From NCBI GenBank assembly GCA_037127255.1, contig JBANSL010000014.1:66757646-66821645 (forward strand): a stretch of DNA of 64,000 bases. The letters are read 5' to 3'. A model generated the notes under the pieces. It saw nothing but the letters and a program-made list of their open reading frames with translations, ran no database searches and was not told the DNA's origin. The stretch is from Persicaria tinctoria. Its lineage: Eukaryota > Streptophyta > Magnoliopsida > Caryophyllales > Polygonaceae. Of the stretch, positions 22,975-32,900 are shown piece by piece. How positions within the stretch are numbered: the stretch's first letter is position 1; every line of letters begins with the position of its first letter. The position numbers were made by a program, and so were the translations under genes.

Positions 22975-24229
22975 AAAAGTGAATATGATGATGGTGATGC
23001 CCGAAATCAAGCCAATCCAGGTTTCAATTCCATATATGGAAAGAACTGATGATATAAGCTTGATTATGTGAAAAATCTAAAACAAGGTAGAGGAAGCTAT
23101 TAATGAAATCTTACATCTCTTTCTCCGGTTGTTTTCGGACGAAATCCTTGGAGTGTGCGCTCACTTTCTCTGTTTTGTTACAGAGGATGAGAATGGGAAT
23201 TTTCCTCTTCACGGCGCTAGCTTTGGTAAGAATAAGTACCTTGCAAGGGAAAGAGTAATCTCTGTCTGAAATTATAATTTCTACATTATAATAAAGAAGG
23301 AAGAGCTTTTTATCTGGGAAGTAAGGTGGTGGTGTGTATACTCAGCAACTTGGCGGTAGCTATGCATGAATTCTAAAGCATCCACCACAAAAATTAGACT
23401 AGCTGCCTGGGGTAAGTGTTCATCAAGTTTCGGTTGAAGGTGTGACTGCCCAAGAACATCAACTATATGCACAAGCTTGAGTTTACCATTCTGTCCAGAT
23501 AAACGAGTTCCAAGTCAGTCAACTGTAGGAATAAAAAACAAGTGAGGCAAGTTGAATCATAAAAGTTTCATTAGAAGAACAAAGGCAAAATGGAAGATGT
23601 ATAAGACTGATTCAAGGATGTATGTAAGCACCAAAGAACTCCTTCCATACTGATATCACAAACTCAACCTTCTAAGTTCTAACTATGAGAGTCTGACAAC
23701 ACTAATATACAATCCACAACAAAATAATTTAATAATAAAACCAATGTACAATTGTCAATTGGAGAAATTCTATGCATCACCTTGGTGGTTTCATAATACA
23801 ATCCACAGCACGCACTACCAAAGAGAGAGAACACAAATTTGATCGAATTCACCAGCAAGGCGACCAAATTCCAGGAAAATCATCAACTCACAAGAAACAC
23901 CTTACCTTACGCTCGATCGCCGGAGACGAGGCGAGGAGGAGGTGGAGAGGAGGAGCGATGCGGTGACGGAGACAAGGCGAGGAGGAGATGGAGAGGAGGT
24001 GCGAGTCGCCGGAGAAGAGGGAGCAGACAACAAGCGCGCACAAAACAATCGGGGGAGGCTGCCGATGCAGTGAAGCAGACGAGGCAAGGAGAAGGTGGAG
24101 AGGAGGAGCAAGTCGCCGGCGAGGAGGAGGGGGAGAGGTGGAGCGAGTCGCCGGCGGCTTCAAGGGTTCGAGCGGCTAGGGTTAGATCGATCTGAGGATG
24201 AAGGCTAGGTTTGGTTTGAGAGCGATATC
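22975..24229 (-). other. Transposon interior, gene 5' region style on the minus strand
   Basis: 23880-24180 is purine-rich on the plus strand (GAGGAGG and GGAGAGG repeats with CGCCGG), so CT-rich on the minus strand like a plant 5' UTR. Short exon-like pieces lie at 23090-23280 and 23770-23870 but give no recognisable protein. Likely belongs to the CACTA element whose end is at 24511. Confidence 0.3.
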
Positions 24230-24511
24230 TGTCTACTGTATATCCCTAATCTTATTACCGGTTTATTCCTTGAAACCGGTTACCGTCTTTTTTATTTTTT
24301 TTTAATTAGTACCGGTTTCTTTAAATAACCGATTTTAAATTTACGCGGATATTACTTAACACCACCCATCTTTTAAAAAAACGGTTTTAACATTTTGGAA
24401 ATTGATTTAATATCGGTTATATGAAATAACCGGTAACCGAGAACACATTATTACCGGTTTTAAATAACCGGTGTTAAATTATCGGTATTAACCAACACTT
24501 TTGTACTAGTG
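24230..24511 (-). mobile_element. CACTA-type transposon terminus
   Basis: Ends TTTGTACTAGTG, the complement of CACTAGTACAAA, a standard CACTA terminus. The adjoining 280 bp hold many AACCGGT / ACCGGTT motifs in both orientations, the usual subterminal binding-site clusters. The opposite end was not found, so this is one end of a longer or truncated element running leftwards. Confidence 0.6.
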
Positions 24512-25737
24512 AAATGAGATACAAAAGGACAAGTTTTTTTTTTGATGTTGTACTTTTCCAGTCTATTGACTTACCAAGGGATATGTCAAACTCTTAAACT
24601 GGGGATTAAAGATATATCTAAAGAGACTCCAAATTCAAAGTTCAACCTATACAACCAAACGTGTCTAATGTATATCCAAAATGAAAGATAAACAAGTAAG
24701 CCCACGCATACATATCACACAACTTAAGAATTTCAAACATACTCTCTCCGTCCAAAAATACATTGCCTTTTAAGCCTCGAAATTTTGTCGGAAATACATA
24801 GACTTTTAGATGTGTAGGTAGTAATTATTACCTCTAAGGCCAATTTGCATAACTAGCCATAAAAAAAAAAACTTTGCACAAATAGCCATGTGCCTCAATT
24901 ATTTGCATGGGGTAGAAAGTGGTCATTTTTTGCAAATAAAAAAGGTAACCGGGAGAGGAAGTTGCAGGTAAAGGGGTGGTACACTGTAGCGGCCAGTAGT
25001 TGTCAGTGACACGTGGCACCAAAAGGCATCCTCCGTTCATTTCAGAAAACAGTGCACTGCCCATCTTACCAATAGAATTAATTTATCCTACCAATAGGTT
25101 AAACCTGTCTTTCCACACGTGAAGATATTTTGGAAAGAATCTGGAGGGGATTCACTGTAGCTGATTTGGCGGGCTGTCAGTGCATTTTTGGCGCCAAAAC
25201 ATGGTTCCTCCTTTGGGAAAAAGGGGGAGCATTTATGAGGGGAAAATGCAATGATTGCATTGATGGGTGTCCCCCAATAACATATATAAGCTTGAGAAGA
25301 AAATCTGAAACACCATAACATGCTCTGCAAAAAGTGAGGCAGAATAGGAGAGAAGCGGAAAGGACGGGAAAAAAGTTACCCGTTCATTCTAGGAAACGAT
25401 ACAGTCCTCATCCTACCAATAGAGTATTTATGTCCTACCAATAGTGTCCAACTGTCCTTTCATACCTGAAAAAGTGCAAGAAGTTTGTCCGATGACAGTG
25501 GTAGCGATGGGTAAGTGATCTTGTACCTATCATTTGTAGTTGTTCTTTTTTCTTATAACAGAACTACCCCAAGGTGACGGTTTCACGAGACCAGTTGCAG
25601 AGAGTTCGTAATTTATACTCTCGTTTTAATCAATTGCATAACTTGCAAATTAAGATTACAAATTCAAACGCTATTTTTGCTTCCTGTGAAATTATCACTT
25701 CTTGATGTCTAGACGATCATAAGGACCCATTGAAAAT

Positions 25738-25808
25738 AGTCTATTAGCTCAATTGGTAGAGCGTTGTGTTTGCACACAAAGATGTGAGTTCGACTCTCAC
25801 ATAGGCTA
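25738..25808 (+). other. tRNA-like sequence, left cap (MULE2)
   Basis: Same cloverleaf as the MULE1 left copy: acceptor AGTCTAT/ATAGGCT, D stem GCTC/GAGC, anticodon stem TTGTG/CACAA with 6-nt loop TTTGCA, T stem GTGAG/CTCAC. The loop length is the same one-base-short form. Confidence 0.7.
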
Positions 25809-26054
25809 ATGCGGAGTATGTGTTCATGAATCTCTCTCAACTTATACAATTATTAACCTGGCAGAAAATATATATACTAATGGTAGGACAAATTTACGAA
25901 CATGTTAGGACAAATTCATAAATCTCTCTGAACTTATACGATTATAAACATGATAGGAAATATATACAATGGTGGTAGGACAAATCTGTGAACATGGTAA
26001 GACAAATTAATAAATTTCTCCAGACTAGGTTTTACTCAATTTTCTTTCTCCACA

Positions 26055-26162
26055 TGATGATCATGAACTTGTCAGCGATGACTGGGTACTTCTGAGTGTC
26101 AATATTCACTACTTGGATCTTGTCTTTCAGGGCAGCACTAACTTTATCCAGGATAGGGACCA
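26055..26162 (-). pseudogene. Captured thioredoxin exon (y-type-like)
   Basis: 36 codons on the minus strand read MVPILDKVSAALKDKIQ then VVNIDTQKYPVIADKF. This is the segment just after the CxxC active site in chloroplast y-type thioredoxins (MVPIL, the variable helix, then V.K.IDT.KYP..A.KY). The WCGPC active site lies on a different exon and is absent here, so no redox activity is possible. It sits in the 430-bp block that distinguishes MULE2 from MULE1. The block's ends fall within CTACCA-rich DNA, suggesting later acquisition by MULE2 or loss from MULE1. Confidence 0.7.
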
Positions 26163-27289
26163 TAGCTTGAGATTAATCATCACACATAATATATTTATGT
26201 ATAACTTTTGCATTTGTGGTTCATATAACTTCAGTCTTTGCCTGTGGAGCCTGCCTTCTCCTTTTGCTTTTCTGAGATTCTTGTGGAAGTAAATTTTTTT
26301 CGTAAAGTCAATTATGCATTTACATTTTGCCAATAGTATAAATATATCGTACCATAAGTGTGCATCTATCATACCATTGGTGTCAAGTTATACAGGAATT
26401 ACTGGGTTTCCATTATGATCCTACCAATATCGTTGTTTTCTCCTACCATTAGTTTCCATTAATCCTACCATTCTGATCCTACCGATAACGTTGTTTTCTC
26501 CTACCATTAGTTTTCATCTATCCTACCATTTTTGTGCATCTATCATACCAATTTAAATAGCTTTCAAGGAAAATCAAGCTAGAAACCGTAGCAAATTATG
26601 TTCCACATTTTTCAGAAAAACAACCAAGGGTAGAGGGTTTCCAGTGTACAACAGAAGATGAAGGAAACCTAAGTAACACTATATCCAAGGGTAGAAGCTC
26701 TAATTCAGTCGTTCTAGCATTGAATTAGATTGGATTCATGAATTTTGATTGATAGAAATTGGATTGAGATTTACGGATTGGTAATTGAGATTGAGATTAT
26801 GGTCAATTCACGCCTCAATGATGACTAGTCTGAGATTTGTGGATTGGTCAATATTAATTCTACTTCTTTCCCAATAGTACAAATATATCTTACCATTCGT
26901 GTACATCTATCCTACAATTAGTGTCAAGTTATACACTTAGGAATTTCGGTGATTACATTTATATCATACCAATATCGTATATTTATCCTATCAGTTTCAC
27001 AAATTTGTCCTACCACTAGTCTATATATTTCCTACCAAGTTCATAATTTTATAAGTTTAGAGATATTCATAATTCATAAATTTGTCGTACCAGATTCATA
27101 AATTTGTCCTGCCATTAGTGTATATATTTCCTACCATGTTCAATAAGCCTATGTGAGAGTCGAACTCACATCTTTGTGCATACACAATGCTCTACCAAGT
27201 TTCCATTCAAGCATCAAAATTATCCATAAAAGGATTCCATATGTTTATCAAAGACGAGAAAAGAAAAGAAATAGATACACATAAAGCAC

Positions 27290-27356
27290 TGTAATAGCCA
27301 TATGTAGGGCAGTGATACCACCATCGGCTCCCTTATTGACAAACTTGGACAAAGCA
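27290..27356 (-). pseudogene. Captured ankyrin-repeat exon fragment
   Basis: About 22 codons on the minus strand read KFVNKGADGGITALHMAI, matching the ankyrin pattern (L...KGAD..G.TALH.A). A TTGCAG acceptor-like site precedes it at about 27358. The donor cannot be fixed. It has the same orientation as the TOM20 and thioredoxin pieces. It is too short to fold alone; the source gene could be an XBAT-like or other ankyrin protein. Confidence 0.5.
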
Positions 27357-27699
27357 CTGCAATAGCCATACATGCATACATAAATATGAAAAAAATTGCA
27401 TTAGAAAACTATGAATATTAACATAAAAAAATCATTTAGTTTCCACTATATAAACTCACAGTAGGGCTAGCTTTTATATCTACAAAGTAACTGTAAATAG
27501 TAGTTGGTCTTTCTTTGCAAAACCTTAAAAAGGATCATAGGGTTATACATCCTCACAAAAATCAGGAAGGTTCTTACAGCCTAATGACTGAAGCTTTGCC
27601 TAGAAAATCAACTCATTTGTGAGGTCGAATTTTTTGATGAAATACAATGCTATAGCAAACACGACATATATACTCGATCTTGTTAACTCAAAGTGAATA

Positions 27700-27960
27700 A
27701 GCAGTCAAGAAATAGAAGAAAAAATCATTGACACTGTAATAACTAATGACTATACAATATACAGTGATCTTGTTAACTCTGAATGAATCCATTACTCGGC
27801 GTATCTCAGTTTCCTCCTCCTTAAACACTCTTTCAGGAACTTGTAATCTCGGCTCATACAGTTGGCTGTTTGAATTTCCTCATCCCTCCCACAAATTCAA
27901 GAAAATGAACATCGCTTTAGCATCAATGGAGAATAAATATTTGTTTTAACATAAAGACTC
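27700..27960 (-). other. Unassigned open stretch between captured exons
   Basis: A minus-strand stretch contains QVPERVFKEEETEIRRVMDS, charged and helix-like, without stop for about 50 codons. I do not recognise it. It may be another captured exon. Confidence 0.25.
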
Positions 27961-28012
27961 AATGAATAAACCAGGATAAATACTTGGACGGAAATTGAAG
28001 TGAATCCTATAC

Positions 28013-28960
28013 CTCGCCAACATTCTCAAGGGACTTGGCATATTTCTGATTACGAGGCTCCTACATGGCACAAAAATACCCATTGTTTTAAATACTGACA
28101 ATATATATAATACACTCAATAAAATCACCAATACACAATACAGATACTGCAATGCTTACCATCTCTCATGCTGCTGCAAAGTGGACAGTAGCCTTCGAGA
28201 TGTATTCTCCAGCTTCTTCAGCATCAGGAATCAAGAATGCTAAAGCTATAAGGGTGTTTCCCAATAACCACATAGTTGCAGGTTTCTCGGAATTGATCTC
28301 CAATGCCTCCTCAAACTTTAATATTGCATCTACATCATCACCAAGCCACCAAAGCGATTCAGTTATACATTCAAATACCAGCAAGGCAGCAACAATAGGA
28401 GATCACATAGCTATTTCATTAACTTCTTTAAAATGAAAATTTCAAGAGATTGAATACAGAACTCAGAAGCTAATAATTGAGTATAAACTTATACATCACC
28501 TATTTCCTAATCTTTTATCACAAAAACGATGAACGTCTAGAGCTCAAATACTGAACCAAAAAAGCCTAAATTGCGGCACTGGTTTAACAAGAACAGAGGA
28601 ATGAATAAATCCAAATCAGATAAAGACATCTAGTTAGAACCTTTAAGCATTTTCTTTGCAGTGTTAGGTGGCTCGATATTGGACAGCTCGAGCAACGCGC
28701 TACCCCACCGCGTCAAATTCTGCAAGGAAACAACCCCGCAACAGCAAAACCAAACATAATCATCACAAGAAATTTCGCAAAAGCAAAAAAGAAAAAGAAA
28801 AAGGACGAAATCGAGCGTTAATCGGAAGTCGGAAAGGGGGAATTAGGGTTTGCGATTCACTTACATCGGCATCCAAAGGATCTCTAGCGTAGGCAGCCTC
28901 GGCGGACTTGCAAATGAGTTGGAAAAATGTGATCATCTCGACTTGAGACGGCATATCCAT
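28013..28960 (-). pseudogene. TOM20: Captured TOM20 gene, four exons, one premature stop
   Basis: TOM20 is the plant mitochondrial outer-membrane receptor that binds presequences. Exons on the minus strand: 28865-28960 (MDMPSQVEM..., ending DPLDAD, then GTAAGT), 28641-28719 (after TTGCAG; NLTRWGSALLELS), 28160-28329 (after GTAG; FEEALEIN, then LLGNTLIALAFLIPD), and 28013-28060 (NQKYAKSLENVGE). Reading phase is conserved across all three introns. A TGA at 28166-28168, near the end of exon 3, is the only visible lesion; exon 4 continues in phase. The C-terminal membrane anchor exon was not found, so even a read-through product would lack its anchor. Introns show DNA-level capture. It could still be transcribed from its own upstream sequence (28961-29250). 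Confidence 0.8.
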
Positions 28961-29568
28961 CTCTATATGGCTGTGGGGGAGTTGTTGCAGAGGAGCTTGG
29001 AAGCAGCAATGGCGACTTGCGTTGTCAGCAGTTTCTGTGAGTGTTGCGGTTTTAAGGGGGCGACGGAGGGAGGAGAAAGAGAGGGAAGGCAAGCGAGAGA
29101 GAGGAGGCTCGTGTCGGGTTCGGCCGGACTTCAGCATCGGAGAACAAGGAGGCTCCGACGGCTTCCGAACAGGAAGAGGCGATGCTCTGGTTTTCGTCCG
29201 TCTCTCTCGCTTCAAATTGCCTGTGAACCACTCCCGCACTGGTGACCTTCTGCAACCGGTTACAAACAGTTCCAAATGACCGGCCTTTTTATTTGCAAGA
29301 AACGGCCTGGCCATTTTGGTCCATTTTTTCAACCCCTTGGCTATTTGTTCAAATAGGCCCGTTTTTTGGCTATTTAGTACAATTTCCTCTTACCTATAAA
29401 GTACATGTAACTCTAAAATTTACCCTATAATTTACCTTAATATGGATAATCAAAGGTTTTAACTTTTAACCTTTAATACTAATAATGAGGAAAATTAAGA
29501 AGTAAAATAGGTTCCTTAATTTGCGTGTACAAGCCTAAAAGACAATGTATTTTTAGACGGAGGGAGTA

Positions 29569-29815
29569 TATAATTACACAGCTTCGACAAATTAAAATTG
29601 AACTGAAATGAATAATATATAATGAACATACGATGAAGTCTTATTTTGTAATTAATCAATCAAACACACACCTTTGCCAAATGCCAAACGCCAATATATG
29701 GAAAGGCAATAGAGATGAACCATCCACCTTAATTCAATTCCTTCTTCAACTTGGAAGGAGTTCCATTTGAAGCGCTGACAACCTTCACTTTGTTGTTGGA
29801 TATAACCAGCTGTGA
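29569..29815. other. 3' flank of the first intact CNL gene
   Basis: AT-rich, with a 3' UTR-like stretch (29700-29815) that resembles the sequence after the relic at 10540-10600 (CTTCAACTTGGAAGGAGTTCC-like). Confidence 0.4.
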
Positions 29816-32395
29816 TCACCATACATAGATTGTACGAATGTGTGAGATGAGATTCCAGTCTTCTCCTATTTCTTTTTCACACCTCGACCTCAGAAGAGGG
29901 TTGTTACCCTCAATCCATAGTACTTGCAGGCTGTTGAGAGCTTCGATGCCTCTCGGAAGAGTAGATAAATTAACACAGAAACTTATTATTAGTTTCAATA
30001 GAGAAGTGCAGTGTTGCAAGCCATCAGGAAAATGCTCCATGAGAGGAAGGTTCAGAATGACCAAATACTTGAGGTTTCTTAAGCCATTCAGTCCTTTCCA
30101 TCCACTCAAGGTTAGCTTTTCACAATCCCGAATACTTAAATTCTCGAGAGCAGTCAGGAGTTGAATGCTATTTGGAAGGGAGGCCAAATTAGGACAATTA
30201 GTGATCCATAGGACACGAAGGGTGGTTACGGTCCCAATTTTCTCTGACAAGGATGTTAAATATGCACAGTCACGGATTCCTATCTTCAGTATGGAGGTCC
30301 AACCATGATAACATGTCTCCAGACAACTATCAAGTTTTGTTGTAAAATACAAATGCCTCAAGCTTATCCATCTGTGCAAGTTCCTTGGAAACGCTTCTAG
30401 CTGCGTACACCCCACAACACTCAACGTTTGCAGATTGACTAATTTGGACATTGAATGAGGGAGCCTCTTAAGCCTTCTGTTCCTAAACAAGTTAAGAAGC
30501 CTGAGATGCTTCAAATCCCCAATTGAGTTTGGCAACTCCTCAAACTCAAAACCACCAAGTGATAAGATGCGTAGACATCTAAAATTCGTGATGAGATTAT
30601 GTAGAAAAGATGTGCTCATATGAACCCCCTTTTTGCAATGAAACTGGAGCGATCTAGCCTTGTTTGCTGTTAGCAGTTGGCAAGGAAACTCTCTTTCGAA
30701 GCAGTTATCTTCGGTCCATACTAAATGCTTGACCCTCGGCGAGACTTGATGTTTGTCAAAGCTTACAAAAGCCGTCTCCTCCCCAGCAACATATCTTCCT
30801 AATTCATGAACCAAGTCATGCATTTGGAACGCCTCCCCAATGTTAAAATTTTTACTCGAATCCATTAAATCTAACATTTCTGATAACCTGGCGGGGTCTG
30901 TTACATCTTTCAATTGACATTGGTAATGTTGAGCAGCAGTGACCGGTTCAAAGAAAGACCTGGACACAAGTTCATTAAAATATGTAGTTCCAATCTCTTC
31001 AATAGTTCCATTCATCTCTCTAGTTTCTGTCAGTCCTAGTGCCATCCAGTAATCTACCATCTCTTCCCTATAAAAGTGGTCATTTGTGGTTCTTGTAGAA
31101 CACAAGGAAAAACAGGCTTTTAAAAAAGAGGGCAACTGATCAAAGCTCAATTTCAAAGCAGGGAGGATGTCATCAGCTGCTTGCTTAATCTTCCACAACT
31201 TGCTTTCTTCAATCCTCTTCCAATGTGATTCATCTCTGACATTCCACAATTGACTTCCCAAGGTCCTTGCTGCTAAAGGAACCCCGCCACATTTCCTAAC
31301 GATTTCTTTCCCAATCTTCACTAACGAGGGGCATTCTTTCTCTTCACCATCTCGGAATGCATACTTCACAAATACTGACCAACGAGCATCTTCGGAGAGG
31401 GGCTCTAACTTGTAAACTTCCATGGTTCCGGCAATAGAGACCACCGTATCCTCACGGGTCGTTACTACAATTCTGCTACTCCTGGAACCTACCGCCATAA
31501 ACTCCATTAAATCTGACCACTCCTTCACAAATGTTTGACTGGAAAGAATGCTCGGCGTAGAAGCCCACACATTATCCAACACAAGAATAAATGTTTGCCC
31601 GACAAGAATGTCATGTAATCTCTTCTCTATTGCCTGCATATTAGAGCCCGAGGCTTTCTCCATGGTAGCACACTCGAAAATTTTCTCTATTGCTGTTTTC
31701 TTAGAAAACTCGTTCGGCATAGAAGCCCACAGTTTGATCCTAAAGCTTTTCGTTACTCTAGGATCATTGAATACCAATTTGGCTAGTGTGGTTTTACCCA
31801 TCCCTCCGATGCCAACAATTGGAAGAACTGGAATTGCTGAAATTTCATGTTCAGAGGAGGAGCTTACCAGACGAGACACAGTCGAATCTTGGTCTTGTTT
31901 TCTGCCAAAAGCGCTTGATTCTTGAATGAAGGGAGATTGGTCTCTTTCCCCATGGGTGTGAGCTACAGACACCTGACGCTCTTGGAAGTTGAAGTCTCTT
32001 CGGTTGGCTGAGATCTCTTCCAGTCTCCCACAAATAGCCCTGAGCTTCCGAGCCAAGCCGAAATGTGGAAGGAGTTTGCGAACCACTGGAAGCAAAGTTC
32101 TTTGACGGACCTTATCCTCCAAAGCTTGAGTTGAAATGAGATCGAGCACATCCTCGATGTCACGAGCGACATCTTTGAGATTCAGAAGCCAATCTCTGAC
32201 GGAATGCAAGGTGGTCTGCTGCTCTTCAGCATCAAGAAGCACAACATCAATGGCGGATAAGGTGCGACTGAGTCTTTTGAGTTCTGTTTTCCCATCAAAG
32301 CTCCGTTCGATCTCTTTGAAGAGAGGTGAACAGAGTTTATCAAAAATGAGCTCCACAAGGCCAGATACAGCCGCACCTGTGATAGTATCAGCCAT
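29816..32395 (-). CDS. CC-NB-ARC-LRR disease-resistance protein, intact, 859 aa
   Basis: Intracellular immune receptor of the CNL class. An Rx-type N-terminal coiled coil (about 1-130) has the EDVID-like DIEDVLD at 79-85. NB-ARC motifs follow in order: P-loop GIGGMGKTT (195-203), kinase-2 LVLDNVW (271-277, with the CNL-type Trp), RNBS-B VVTTRE (310-315), GGVPLAA (370-376), a degenerate RNBS-D (CFSLCSTRTTND instead of the usual CFxYC...FP), and MHDLVH (525-530). LRRs run from about 600 to 840. Single exon; the ATG at 32395 begins MADTITGAAVSGL, as in the family. No in-frame stop. ATP/ADP switching by NB-ARC and effector sensing through the LRR are family knowledge. Closest relative in the window is the relic at 10590-11275. 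Confidence 0.9.
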   Translation of the reverse strand: MADTITGAAVSGLVELIFDKLCSPLFKEIERSFDGKTELKRLSRTLSAIDVVLLDAEEQQTTLHSVRDWLLNLKDVARDIEDVLDLISTQALEDKVRQRTLLPVVRKLLPHFGLARKLRAICGRLEEISANRRDFNFQERQVSVAHTHGERDQSPFIQESSAFGRKQDQDSTVSRLVSSSSEHEISAIPVLPIVGIGGMGKTTLAKLVFNDPRVTKSFRIKLWASMPNEFSKKTAIEKIFECATMEKASGSNMQAIEKRLHDILVGQTFILVLDNVWASTPSILSSQTFVKEWSDLMEFMAVGSRSSRIVVTTREDTVVSIAGTMEVYKLEPLSEDARWSVFVKYAFRDGEEKECPSLVKIGKEIVRKCGGVPLAARTLGSQLWNVRDESHWKRIEESKLWKIKQAADDILPALKLSFDQLPSFLKACFSLCSTRTTNDHFYREEMVDYWMALGLTETREMNGTIEEIGTTYFNELVSRSFFEPVTAAQHYQCQLKDVTDPARLSEMLDLMDSSKNFNIGEAFQMHDLVHELGRYVAGEETAFVSFDKHQVSPRVKHLVWTEDNCFEREFPCQLLTANKARSLQFHCKKGVHMSTSFLHNLITNFRCLRILSLGGFEFEELPNSIGDLKHLRLLNLFRNRRLKRLPHSMSKLVNLQTLSVVGCTQLEAFPRNLHRWISLRHLYFTTKLDSCLETCYHGWTSILKIGIRDCAYLTSLSEKIGTVTTLRVLWITNCPNLASLPNSIQLLTALENLSIRDCEKLTLSGWKGLNGLRNLKYLVILNLPLMEHFPDGLQHCTSLLKLIISFCVNLSTLPRGIEALNSLQVLWIEGNNPLLRSRCEKEIGEDWNLISHIRTIYVW

Positions 32396-32744
32396 CTGTA
32401 GGTGGAGAAGATAAGGATTGATTAAAACTCCGATTGAATGGAATTTGGAGATTCAATTCAGGAAAGCAATGTATATTTGAGGAAATCACTGTTGTAGGTG
32501 GAGAAGATGAGGTTTGATTATCAGATAGAATTGAATTCAAGAAAGTAGATGGGAGTTAGGGACCTCTCTTACTACTACTAAATGCCAGGAATTGTTATCC
32601 AGAAACGGGTGACTTCCACCACACACACACACACACAAATCTCTATCTCGATTCTTGAAATCACTGGTGTTTGGTTGGTTGACCTTTGGGAAATTCCTCA
32701 ACAGTGAACTGAAATGAACATATACTATTATTTTCATACTACAA

Positions 32745-32900
32745 CAGTGATCACCATAGATGAATGATAGGGATGTGTGAGATGAGTTTCCAGTCTTCTC
32801 CTATTTCTCTTTCGCACCTCGACCTCAGAATAGGACTGTGAAAAACAATACATGGTAGTTGTAGGCTCTTAAGTGCTTCAATGCCTCTCGTAGAGTTTTC
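32745..32900 (-). pseudogene. CNL C-terminal fragment
   Basis: The minus strand reads RGIEALKSLQ, a short divergent stretch, then CEREIGEDWKLISHIP. This is the last 45 or so residues of the CNL family, directly upstream of the intact gene at 29816-32395. The rest of the gene is gone. Confidence 0.7.

Larger units (their letters stand above)
25738..27197. repeat. tRNA-capped inverted-repeat module (MULE2 copy, right cap truncated)
   Basis: Homologous to 17152-18235, with CTACCA motifs in the arms and core. The right tRNA-like cap (27146-27197, minus strand) stops in the D-arm region, and the left arm is followed by the inserted thioredoxin block. The arms can therefore pair only in part. Confidence 0.65.
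24838..29389. mobile_element. MULE2: Pack-MULE carrying TOM20, ankyrin and thioredoxin exons
   Basis: 4552 bp, flanked by TTACCTCTAA and TTACCTATAA (9-10 bp, one mismatch) inside a Stowaway MITE. The left end GGCCAATTTGCATAACTAGCC and complemented right end GAGGAAATTGTACTAAATAGCC are the same family as MULE1. The left half (24838-about 27200) is clearly homologous to 16255-18240, but has an extra block of about 430 bp containing a thioredoxin exon. The right half is unrelated to MULE1 and contains an ankyrin-like exon and four TOM20 exons. All fragments face left, so one transcript starting near the right end could cross all of them. No transposase. Confidence 0.8.
24742..29566. mobile_element. 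Stowaway (Tc1/mariner) MITE split by MULE2
   Basis: The left part begins CTCTCTCCGTCCAAAAATAC at 24742. The right part ends with the complementary TATTTTTAGACGGAGGGAG at 29566. Each end abuts TA (24740-24741 and 29567-29568), and the inverted repeats extend about 40 bp. Removing MULE2 leaves about 270 bp, normal for Stowaway. Non-coding. Confidence 0.8.

Noticed and set aside
17152..25808. Functional tRNA genes at the tRNA-like caps
   Set aside because: Stems are good, but every copy has a 6-nt anticodon loop, position 1 is A, and the copies sit inside transposons as inverted pairs.
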